A DNA stretch of 5,410 bases from Candidatus Coatesiibacteriota bacterium (lineage in GTDB: Bacteria; RBG-13-66-14): NCBI GenBank assembly GCA_030631385.1, contig DAOVLG010000161.1, forward strand, positions 1-5,410, written 5' to 3'. Shown here in pieces: positions 1-5,410 of the stretch. Position 1 is the first letter of the stretch; every line of letters starts with the position of its first letter. Under the pieces are notes generated by a model. The model did not search any database and was not told the origin of the DNA. It saw only the letters and a list, made by a program, of their open reading frames with translations. The translations under genes and the position numbers were made by a program.

Positions 1-2
1 AG

Positions 3-908
3 GCTATTTTTGAATACACTGGTTCTGAGTACTGGAAGCTCTGCGCCGACTGGGGAGATGTCACCCGCTACCTCTACCAAGCCGAGACCGGTAAGCTGAT
101 CTACACCCCCTACCGCTACCGACCGTTGGGCATCTGGCTGGCCGGAGGCGTCTCGGCGTTGACTGGGATGGACGTATCCTACGCCTTCGTTCTCAACAAC
201 ACCCTCGCTGTTCTGGCAGCCGCGATCGGTTTCCTCCTCTACCTTAAACGTTTCCACGGTTTTAACCGCTACCTGGCGCTTCTGGGCAGCATCCTCTTTG
301 TCACCTCGACCGCCGTCGTTTCGTCACTGCCATTCCCCCTGATAGACTCGCTTACCTACCCCTTGATCGTAGGAGTTTTTTGGTTCGCCCGAAGCAAAAA
401 GCCGCTCCCCTTCATCGGAGTGTCACTGGTCGGGGTGCTGACCAAGGAGGTTATGGGAATCGCCGGGCCGCTCTACCTGGTCGCCAACCTGCGGCGGGGT
501 CAGGGCTGGAAACAGAACCTGTCTACCACCGCCGTTTCGTTGGTGCCCGTGCTCGGTTATATCGCGGTGAGGCTCGTCGCCGGTGGCGGGATCGACGAGG
601 TGAACTACGGGTACAACCTCCTGGCGGGCGAGTTCCCCAACTATTACGCACGTTTGTTGTACTGGGGCGGTCTCTGGATGATATCAATCAACACCTTCAC
701 CGCCTTCGGCTTCCTGTGGCTCGGGCTTTTCAACCTCCGCCGGGATAGGTTCCTCTTGAAGGCTTTTTTGATTGTCGCCATCCCGGTATTCCTGGCCACG
801 GTTCTTTTCTCCGCGCGGATTTCGCGTCCCTTGGGCCTTCTCTTTCCCATCGTTATCCCCCTCTTCCTACTCTACTTCCGGCGCTTCGGGTTGGAGGATA
901 GGCTCTAG
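3..908 (+). CDS. Polytopic membrane protein, GT-C glycosyltransferase-like (5' end off window)
   Basis: The frame is open from the left edge (codon 3-5) to TAG at 906-908, giving 301 visible residues. A TTG at 126 could be mistaken for a start, but the frame continues upstream with protein-like sequence (RYLYQAETGKLIYTPY) that is conserved in the decayed copy downstream, so the true start lies off the window. Comparison with that copy suggests about 70 missing residues. About eight hydrophobic helices are visible, for example around residues 61-81, 90-108, 135-160, 174-192, 220-245, 250-272 and 278-292. The segment IDSLTYPL (residues 114-121) followed by LTKE (146-149) at a membrane boundary resembles bacterial GT-C-fold proteins that use polyprenyl-linked sugars, but there is no diagnostic family motif. 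The neighbouring GT-C gene supports a glycan role. An O-antigen-type membrane protein of another kind is possible. The coding call is firm; the function is inference. Confidence 0.8.
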   Translation, partial: AIFEYTGSEYWKLCADWGDVTRYLYQAETGKLIYTPYRYRPLGIWLAGGVSALTGMDVSYAFVLNNTLAVLAAAIGFLLYLKRFHGFNRYLALLGSILFVTSTAVVSSLPFPLIDSLTYPLIVGVFWFARSKKPLPFIGVSLVGVLTKEVMGIAGPLYLVANLRRGQGWKQNLSTTAVSLVPVLGYIAVRLVAGGGIDEVNYGYNLLAGEFPNYYARLLYWGGLWMISINTFTAFGFLWLGLFNLRRDRFLLKAFLIVAIPVFLATVLFSARISRPLGLLFPIVIPLFLLYFRRFGLEDRL

Positions 909-933
909 TGGCCTGCGAGGAAGAGGGGGGGCG

Positions 934-1585
934 ATGATGACGGAGTCTGTTCTGGATCGAATAATACAAGAGGTGGATCTGGTGGGTAACACGAGCGCTC
1001 ATCTACATCGTCCTGATCTACTCACACGTCGGTTCACCACGTTACCGGGCCGGGGCGTTCAATCAACCTTACCTACTTTATCAACGAACCGGCCGATCAG
1101 CTCCTGACCGAGAATTACCCTGAGAAGAGAACCGCAGCCGAAACGGGGATAAGCCTAAAAAAAAGTGATGGGTGGAGGCTATCCAGTACCCATCGGGACA
1201 CCGCCCTCTACCTCATCGGGACCGAGAGTGGGCGAGCTGATATACACTCCCTACCACTTTGACAACCTGGGTATCTGGTTGACCGGGATGGCTGTATCCT
1301 GCGCCCTCGTCTTCGACAACACCCTCGCCGTTCTAGCAGCCACGCTTCCCTTCCTCTCCTTCAGCTTTTAACGGCTTGGCCTGTTAAACCTTGGGAGGGA
1401 CCGTTTTTCAAGGACAGCCTTCTTAACAGTCGTCATCTGAGGTGACCGTATCCCTCATCCTCTTCTCGGTGAGGATCATCCGGCACGTGGGTATTCTTTA
1501 CCCCCTAATTATCCCGCTCTTTCTCATCTTTACTCGTAGGTTCGGGATGGGTGAAGGGTCAGAAACGATAGGAATCGGTGGATAG
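934..1585 (+). pseudogene. Decayed paralogue of the upstream GT-C-like membrane gene
   Basis: This stretch has no intact gene but reads as a broken copy of the gene at 3-908. It opens with ATGATG (934-939) after a purine-rich GAGGAAGAGG (917-926). Frame 1 gives MTESVLDRIIQEVDL to about 979. A shift to frame 2 gives TRALIYIVLIYSHVGSPRYR (989-1048). From about 1062 frame 3 gives NLTYFINEPADQLLTENYPE and then DTALYLIGTESG, matching DVTRYLYQAETG of the intact gene. From about 1231 frame 1 gives GELIYTPY, LGIWLTG and NTLAVLAA, then stop TAA 1369-1371. The same frame continues LGLLNLGRDRF (intact copy LGLFNLRRDRF) to TGA 1438-1440. Frame 2 then gives IPLFLIFTRRFG (intact copy IPLFLLYFRRFG) to the natural stop TAG 1583-1585. 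Residues 79-233 of the visible parent are missing. It cannot make the protein. The copies are too diverged for this to be an assembly duplicate. Confidence 0.9.
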
Positions 1586-1588
1586 GGC

Positions 1589-3229
1589 ATGCTGAAGTTG
1601 GAGCATCGATTTCAGAAGAGGTTGCCGGAACTGGCCTTCGCCGCCATCGTGGTCCTGTGGTTGGTCTGGGCCGTTTCCTGTTTCTACCTGAACGAGGACG
1701 CCTTCATATCCTTCCGCTACGTGCAAAACCTCGTTTCGGGAGATGGTCTGGTTTACAACCCCGGCGTCCACGACGAGGGCTACTCCAACCTCCTCTGGAT
1801 CCTTCTCATCGGCCCCTTTTCCGCGGTGGGGATTCCACCGGAGGGGGTCGCCCCGGTGCTTGGTATCCTCTCCGGGGTACTGCTTCTCTACGTCGTCTGG
1901 TTGTTGGGAAAAAGGCTCTTCCCGGATAAGCGCTGGTTGCCGCTGGCGGCGCCCGGTTTCGTAGCCGCCGCCTACTCCATCGTCTACTGGGCCGGCTCGG
2001 GGTTGGAGACCGTGCCCTTCGCCCTCCTCCTCGCCGCCGCGGCGTACTTCCATCTCCGTGATGAACCGGGCCCGTTCCCCTGGACCGGCCTCTTCCTTGG
2101 TTTGGCGGCGCTTATGCGTCCCGAGGGCCTAGGATTCATCCCGGTCTTCATCGTTCATCAGCTATACTGTCGCTGGCGCAAAGTGAACACCGGTTCGGAC
2201 TGGCGGGACCTCCTGCCGGCGCTGGGGCTGGTGGTGGCTCAGTTCATCTTCCGCAGGTTCTACTACGGGATGTGGTGGTCGCTGCCGGCCATCGTCAAGG
2301 TCGGCGGCACCTTTTTGCAGCTCAAGGGTGGTCTGGTATACCTGTTCCAGTGGGTCTTCCTCCGACCACCCCTCCTTCTGTTCGCCCTCGGTCTGTACGG
2401 TTTGATTCGTCGGTGGAAGCGGGCCAATGCCACACTCTTCGCCATGCTCCTGGCCGGTCAGGCGGTCTTCATCATCTACGCCGGCGGGGACTACATAGGC
2501 CATTTCCGCTTCTTGGTGACCGCCCTGGCCCCCCTGGCGCTCCTGGCCACCCTAGGCCTCGGGGAGGTTTCCGGGAAGCTCAGATCAAACTGGCGAATCG
2601 CTGTTCCAGTGTTCACTGCCGTAGCCGTCCTCTGGAGCCTGGCACTCTCTATAGGTCCGACTTTGGACCGCTGGGGGCGTCCGCCTGATCAACTGCACCA
2701 GAACCTCAAGGTCATGGCAGGAAGGTGGCTCTCGCGTGCCCTGCCGGCCGGCACCTGGATCGCCAGCGGCTCGGCGGGGGCCCTGCCCTACTTCGCAGAA
2801 CTGCCCAGCATAGATTTTGCCGGCCTGTGCAACGCCGAGGCGGCCCTGGAGGGTGAGAGACGTGTCGAGGGGATGGTGGGGCATTTCATCGCCCACCCGG
2901 ACCTGGTGATTCGACAGAGGCCCTGGGTGGTGGTGATCTACCCCAGTGCGAGGCCCGGCGGGGACATCGAGGCGTGGCTCACCGGCGAGTACGCCGCGCC
3001 GGGATACACCTTCGAGAACCTTTCCTTCCCCAACCGGGCCATGCTGGCCCACCCCCGCTTCGGCGAGCTGTACCAACCGATGCTGGTTCAGACCGCGCCG
3101 GATCTCTACTTCACCTTTTACGCCCTCCGGGGGGAGGCGGTCGAGCTGTGCCGCGCCGCCGGTGCGAGGGCCGTATACCCCTCTATTCCCAAGGGGATGG
3201 GTAAATACGACGGCGTTGACACCTCTTGA
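1589..3229 (+). CDS. GT-C family membrane glycosyltransferase, AftB-like (546 aa)
   Basis: This is probably an integral membrane enzyme that moves a sugar from a polyprenyl-phosphate donor to an acceptor on the outer face of the membrane. It has a first membrane helix at residues 14-33, followed by EDAFISFRY (36-44), GDGLVYNPG (51-59) and EGYSNLLW (63-70). That is the first outer loop typical of the family containing mycobacterial AftB, whose acidic pair is E36-D37 here. Further family marks are MRPEG (176-180), RRFYYG (222-227) and GGDY...RFLV (299-310). About ten helices end near residue 356. A soluble outer domain (about 360-546) follows, with WIASGSAGALPYF and IDFAGL (408-413), as in related proteins. 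The ATG follows GGTGG (1577-1581) by 7 bases and lies 3 bases after the relic's stop, so it was probably coupled to that gene. Family membership is recognised from motifs; acceptor and sugar are unknown. A protein mannosyl- or arabinosyl-transferase role cannot be separated. Confidence 0.85.
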   Translation: MLKLEHRFQKRLPELAFAAIVVLWLVWAVSCFYLNEDAFISFRYVQNLVSGDGLVYNPGVHDEGYSNLLWILLIGPFSAVGIPPEGVAPVLGILSGVLLLYVVWLLGKRLFPDKRWLPLAAPGFVAAAYSIVYWAGSGLETVPFALLLAAAAYFHLRDEPGPFPWTGLFLGLAALMRPEGLGFIPVFIVHQLYCRWRKVNTGSDWRDLLPALGLVVAQFIFRRFYYGMWWSLPAIVKVGGTFLQLKGGLVYLFQWVFLRPPLLLFALGLYGLIRRWKRANATLFAMLLAGQAVFIIYAGGDYIGHFRFLVTALAPLALLATLGLGEVSGKLRSNWRIAVPVFTAVAVLWSLALSIGPTLDRWGRPPDQLHQNLKVMAGRWLSRALPAGTWIASGSAGALPYFAELPSIDFAGLCNAEAALEGERRVEGMVGHFIAHPDLVIRQRPWVVVIYPSARPGGDIEAWLTGEYAAPGYTFENLSFPNRAMLAHPRFGELYQPMLVQTAPDLYFTFYALRGEAVELCRAAGARAVYPSIPKGMGKYDGVDTS

Positions 3230-3244
3230 CTGCTTTGGTAAACT
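3216..3244 (+). promoter_or_regulatory. Sigma-70-type promoter for the three-gene operon
   Basis: TTGACA (3216-3221) is a perfect -35 hexamer. It is separated by 17 bp from TAAACT (3239-3244), a 4 of 6 match to TATAAT. Transcription would start near 3251, leaving a leader of about 40 bases before the ATG at 3292. The -35 box lies inside the last codons of the glycosyltransferase gene (V-D-T-S-stop). A second TTGAC (3226-3230) sits exactly 10 bp downstream, but no acceptable -10 lies 16-18 bp from it. This is a sequence match only. Confidence 0.6.
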
Positions 3245-3272
3245 CGCGACGTTATGAACATGTTTATCCAAA
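3234..3272. repeat. Imperfect inverted repeat overlapping the -10 box
   Basis: TTTGGTAAAC (3234-3243) pairs with GTTTATCCAAA (3262-3272): ten base pairs with a single bulged T at 3267, around an 18-base spacer. The left arm contains most of the predicted -10 hexamer and the right arm lies about 11-21 bases after the predicted transcription start. As DNA it could be an operator for a dimeric regulator. As RNA it could fold only in read-through transcripts from the upstream gene. There is no T-run after it, so it is not a normal intrinsic terminator. The palindrome AACATGTT (3257-3264) sits at its right side. Confidence 0.35.
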
Positions 3273-3280
3273 CCATCTCC

Positions 3281-3287
3281 AAAGGAG
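3281..3287 (+). promoter_or_regulatory. Ribosome binding site fixing the start at 3292
   Basis: AAAGGAG lies 4 bases before ATG 3292. It decides against the upstream in-frame TTG at 3226, which overlaps the previous gene's stop and would put 22 non-signal residues before a clean signal peptide. The site is part of a small inverted repeat, CTCC-AAA-GGAG (3277-3287), which might weakly mask it. Confidence 0.75.
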
Positions 3288-3291
3288 CGCT

Positions 3292-4500
3292 ATGACCGGC
3301 AGAGCGGGTCGCTTTGGTATCATGGTACTGCCGGTTCTTCTCTTTGTTCCACTAATCGTGGCGGCGCAGAACACGGAGTACCTCTACCCCATGGTGGACC
3401 TCCCTCCCGCGCCGCCCCTTCTAGTCAGGGCCGCGGACGTACCCAACGACACAGGTAACCGCCTCACCGTGAGCTGGACACGTTCGCTTGACGACGGCGG
3501 CGGGCAAAACAACGTCGTTTCCTACGTCATCCTGCGCAGGGAGGTCCCCGGTCCCGGGGACGGGGCCCAGACCGAGTTCTCGCTGGTAGACGACGAGGTT
3601 GACGCCGGTACCACGACGTACGACGACAAGACCTGCGAGCCCGACCACACCTACATCTATATGGTGGGTGCCAGTAACGGCGTCGCCCTGAGTTACTCCC
3701 GTCCCTCCAAGTCCACCACCGCGCGCTCCCACTTCTTCCACTCCGAGCGTTGGAACACCCTCATCGGTATCGTCGTACTGACCTTTCTGTTGGTCTACTT
3801 CATCTACAGCGCCCGTAAGGGGAAGGATCTCTTCATCCGGCGTATCGCCGGTCTGGACGCCGTCGAGGAGGCCCTGGGACGAGCAACCGAGATGGGCAAG
3901 CCGATCCTCTTCGTTTCGGGGCTCTCGACCATGGCCGACGTCGCGACCATCGCCGCGGTCAACATCCTGGGCCAGGTGGCCCGCAAGGCGGCTGTCTACG
4001 AGATCCGGCTAATCGTCCCCTGTTATGACCCCATCGTCATGGCCGTTGAACGTGAGGTGGTCAAGGAGGCCTATCTGGACTCCGGACGTCCCGACGCCTA
4101 TAACCCCAACGATATCTACTTCGTCACCCAGTCCCAGTTTGCTTACGCGGCGGCGGTAAACGGTATCATGCTTCGAGAGAAGCCGGCGACGAACTTCTAT
4201 ATGGGGATGTTCTTCGCTGAATCGTTGCTCCTGGCCGAGACCGGCGCGTCCACCGGAGCGATCCAGATCGCGGGTACCGACGCCGTCGTGCAGATCCCGT
4301 TCTTCATCACCGCCTGCGACTACTGCATCATAGGGGAGGAGCTCTACGCGGCCAGCGCGTATATGAGCCGTGAACCCCTGCTTCTGGGCGGCTTAAAAGG
4401 ACAGGATTGGGCTAAGTTCATCATCGGCGTGCTGATAGCCATCGGGGTCATCACCAGCTTCTTCACCACCTGGTTTTCCGACCTCTTCGTCGTCGGGTAG
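3292..4500 (+). CDS. FN3 / transmembrane / DUF6754-like membrane protein (402 aa)
   Basis: Residues 1-25 form a signal peptide with hydrophobic core MVLPVLLFVPLIVAA and probable cleavage at VAA-Q (25/26). Residues about 38-146 look like one fibronectin type III domain: a proline-rich entry, NRLTVSWT (56-63), VVSYVILRRE (75-84), TYIYMVGASNG (120-130) and a final SRPSKSTTA. A helix at 155-173 is followed by basic RKGK, placing the rest in the cytoplasm. The domain at about 178-372 contains FIRRIAGLDAVEEALGRATE, GKPILFVSGL (202-211), YDPIVM (245-250), REKP (295-298), AESLLLAETG (309-318), IQIAGTDAV (324-332), CDYC (342-345) and IGEELYAASAYMSREP (347-362). I associate this pattern, from memory, with DUF6754, a domain of unknown function. 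A second helix lies at 375-396. It begins the operon; gene B follows after 17 bases. The architecture suggests an outer adhesion or binding module linked to a conserved inner domain. Function unknown. Confidence 0.9.
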   Translation: MTGRAGRFGIMVLPVLLFVPLIVAAQNTEYLYPMVDLPPAPPLLVRAADVPNDTGNRLTVSWTRSLDDGGGQNNVVSYVILRREVPGPGDGAQTEFSLVDDEVDAGTTTYDDKTCEPDHTYIYMVGASNGVALSYSRPSKSTTARSHFFHSERWNTLIGIVVLTFLLVYFIYSARKGKDLFIRRIAGLDAVEEALGRATEMGKPILFVSGLSTMADVATIAAVNILGQVARKAAVYEIRLIVPCYDPIVMAVEREVVKEAYLDSGRPDAYNPNDIYFVTQSQFAYAAAVNGIMLREKPATNFYMGMFFAESLLLAETGASTGAIQIAGTDAVVQIPFFITACDYCIIGEELYAASAYMSREPLLLGGLKGQDWAKFIIGVLIAIGVITSFFTTWFSDLFVVG

Positions 4501-4506
4501 AGCCCG

Positions 4507-4513
4507 AAAGGAG
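4507..4513 (+). promoter_or_regulatory. Ribosome binding site choosing GTG 4518 over ATG 4516
   Basis: AAAGGAG is followed by 4 bases and then GTG at 4518, the same site and spacing as for the preceding gene. An overlapping ATG at 4516 (ATGTG) is in another frame and only 2 bases from the site. The GTG frame codes a clean membrane protein, so GTG is the start. Confidence 0.7.
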
Positions 4514-4517
4514 ATAT

Positions 4518-5126
4518 GTGCGCAGACAGATCCCGCTTATGGTTGCTCTGGTCGCCGGCATCTTTGGGGCTCTGTCCTACGTCATCATGGATCCGGTGGT
4601 CCAGGGCCTGCGCGAACAGATGCTGGCCTGGCTCCGGCTCTTATCCGCCTTCGCCATCGGTCTGGGTATCGCCAGTTTCTTACGGAACCACGGTCGGAAG
4701 ATGGTCCGCCAGGTTCCCGGCTGGGCCTTCAACGCCGTGGCCATCGCCAGTTTTCTCACGATGGCCATCGTGGGCCTTTTCGGTGGCATCGGCGAGGGGA
4801 CGCTCTTCCGCCAGCTCTTCGATCACCTGCAGGCTCCGATGGAGTCAACGATGTTCAGCCTCCTGGCCTTCTTCATCGCCTCGGCGGCCTTCCGGGCCTT
4901 CCGCGCCCGCTCCAAGGAGGCCACCCTGCTTCTGGGAGCTGCGGTGATCATCATGCTGGGTCGGGTGATAGATGTGGATTGGTTGTCGAACATTACGGAA
5001 TGGATCCTGGAAATCCCAAATGGTGCGGCCCAACGCGGGATCGTCATCGGCGTCGGTCTGGGGATCATCGCCACGGCCCTGAAGATCGTGCTCGGCATCG
5101 AACGAAGCTATCTCGGTGGTGAGTAA
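4518..5126 (+). CDS. Six-helix integral membrane protein of unknown function (202 aa)
   Basis: The protein starts at GTG and is almost entirely membrane-embedded. Hydrophobic helices are visible at about residues 5-24, 38-55, 70-91, 109-127, 135-152 and 172-192. Between them are short loops: basic RNHGRKMVRQ (57-66), FRAFRARSKEA (125-135) and an amphipathic WLSNITEWILEIPNGAAQRG (155-174). By the positive-inside rule, the N-terminus (MRRQ) and the basic loops 57-66 and 125-134 face the cytoplasm. I do not recognise a transporter signature, charged residues in the helices that would suggest ion coupling, or catalytic motifs. It lies 17 bases after the FN3/DUF6754-like gene and its stop TAA (5124-5126) is 1 base before the next ATG, so it is very likely translated with both. 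It could be the membrane core of a complex they form. The coding call is strong; the function is unknown. Confidence 0.85.
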   Translation: MRRQIPLMVALVAGIFGALSYVIMDPVVQGLREQMLAWLRLLSAFAIGLGIASFLRNHGRKMVRQVPGWAFNAVAIASFLTMAIVGLFGGIGEGTLFRQLFDHLQAPMESTMFSLLAFFIASAAFRAFRARSKEATLLLGAAVIIMLGRVIDVDWLSNITEWILEIPNGAAQRGIVIGVGLGIIATALKIVLGIERSYLGGE

Positions 5127-5127
5127 G

Positions 5128-5410
5128 ATGAAAAAAACCGTTTTCGAGAAACTGCTGGTTATAGATCGTCGGTGGATCTTTTTAATTATCGGTATCGTGG
5201 TGGTCGCGGCGCTTATCCTGCCCATCCAGCCCTCCATCGGGATCACCGCGCCGGTGCAAAACTTCTTCGATGTGGTCGAAAGCTCCCCTGACGGCTCGGT
5301 GATCCTGGTCTCGATGGATCTGGGGCCCAGCACCCTGCCCGAGCTGGAGCCCATGCTCAAGGCCACCGTGCGCCACGCCCTGGACCTGGGACATAGGATC
5401 ATCGCCATGA
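5128..5410 (+). CDS. Membrane-anchored alpha/beta protein of unknown function (3' end off window)
   Basis: The ATG lies 1 base after the preceding stop, with GGTGAG (5118-5123) as a modest ribosome site. The first 94 residues are visible and the frame runs off the right edge. A basic start (MKKTVFEKLLVIDRRW) leads into a hydrophobic anchor at about residues 17-35 (IFLIIGIVVVAALILPI). The remaining sequence then looks like the beginning of a Rossmann-like fold: strand SVILVSMDLGPS (57-68), helix LPELEPMLKATVRHALDLG (70-88), strand RIIAM (90-94). With the N-terminal charges inside, this domain would lie outside the cytoplasm, although further helices may follow off the window. I cannot place the family. 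The tight linkage to the two preceding genes suggests a partner in the same complex. It is not a signal-peptide protein in the strict sense, since no cleavage motif is clear. Confidence 0.85.
   Translation, partial: MKKTVFEKLLVIDRRWIFLIIGIVVVAALILPIQPSIGITAPVQNFFDVVESSPDGSVILVSMDLGPSTLPELEPMLKATVRHALDLGHRIIAM

Noticed and set aside
126..908. TTG at 126 as the true start of the first gene
   Set aside because: The frame is open to the left edge and residues before 126 are conserved in the relic; no ribosome site precedes the TTG.
1157..1164. Run of eight A as a programmed frameshift site
   Set aside because: It lies in the decayed copy, the frame does not change at that point, and there is no downstream stimulator; other frameshifts occur without slippery sequence.
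1279..1300. TTGACC with TATCCT as a promoter for the 546-residue gene
   Set aside because: The spacing is only 10 bp and the same sequence exists in the coding region of the intact copy, so it is inherited coding sequence.
1165..1371. Short 68-codon gene starting at GTG 1165
   Set aside because: Its first part is out of frame with the homologous sequence and the rest aligns to the middle of the upstream gene; it is a fragment of the relic, not a small gene.
3251..3264. LexA/SOS-type box around GTTATGAACATGTT
   Set aside because: The spacing between GAAC and GTT is 2 bases rather than the 4 of the GAACNNNNGTTC box, and the second half is GTTT.
2585..3271. Long minus-strand open frame (228 codons) opposite the glycosyltransferase
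   Set aside because: It lies wholly opposite a motif-rich real gene, has a low-complexity composition rich in Gly, Pro and Arg, and has no ribosome site; it is a by-product of high GC.
3234..3272. Rho-independent terminator after the glycosyltransferase
   Set aside because: The stem is AT-rich with an 18-base loop and no following T-run, so it does not fit an intrinsic terminator.
4516..4947. Plus-strand ATG frame of 143 codons overlapping the start of the 202-residue gene
   Set aside because: The protein is a Ser/Trp/Arg-rich shadow with no natural fold pattern, while the GTG frame two bases on codes a clean six-helix membrane protein with better ribosome-site spacing.
4845..5408. Minus-strand open frame of 187 codons across genes B and C
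   Set aside because: It spans the junction of two well-supported genes and reads as repetitive His/Asp/Arg-rich sequence without any domain signal.

Overview
This 5.4 kb window is GC-rich and densely coded, with every supported gene on the plus strand. It looks like a chromosomal segment from a bacterium. The genes follow AAAGGAG-type Shine-Dalgarno sites and one gene carries a standard cleavable signal peptide. Most products are poorly characterised membrane proteins, as is common in uncultured lineages. I cannot name the phylum from the sequence, and no RNA gene, CRISPR array or insertion sequence was found.

Left half (1-3229): a run of polytopic membrane proteins of the GT-C glycosyltransferase type. 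The first (3-908) is cut by the left edge. It is followed by a heavily decayed relative of itself (934-1585) that is visible only when the reading frames are joined: it has four net +1 frameshifts, two internal stops and two deletions. Next, only 3 bases after the relic's stop, comes an intact 546-residue GT-C-like enzyme (1589-3229). It has the EDAFISFRY, RPEG and GGDY...RF motifs of the family that includes the arabinofuranosyltransferase AftB. The likely role is transfer of lipid-linked sugars on the outer face of the membrane; substrates are unknown.

Boundary (3216-3291): a good sigma-70-type promoter (TTGACA, 17 bp, TAAACT) starts inside the last codons of the glycosyltransferase. It overlaps an imperfect inverted repeat and leads to a strong ribosome binding site. 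No rho-independent terminator separates the halves.

Right half (3292-5410): a tight three-gene operon. Gene A is secreted-FN3/transmembrane/cytoplasmic-domain/transmembrane, and its cytoplasmic domain resembles what I recall as Pfam DUF6754. Gene B is a roughly six-helix membrane protein. Gene C, cut by the right edge, has one N-terminal membrane anchor followed by an alpha/beta domain. Spacings of 17 and 1 bases and coupled starts suggest one membrane complex with parts on both sides of the membrane. I know of no described function for this trio; it is the best candidate here for an undescribed system.
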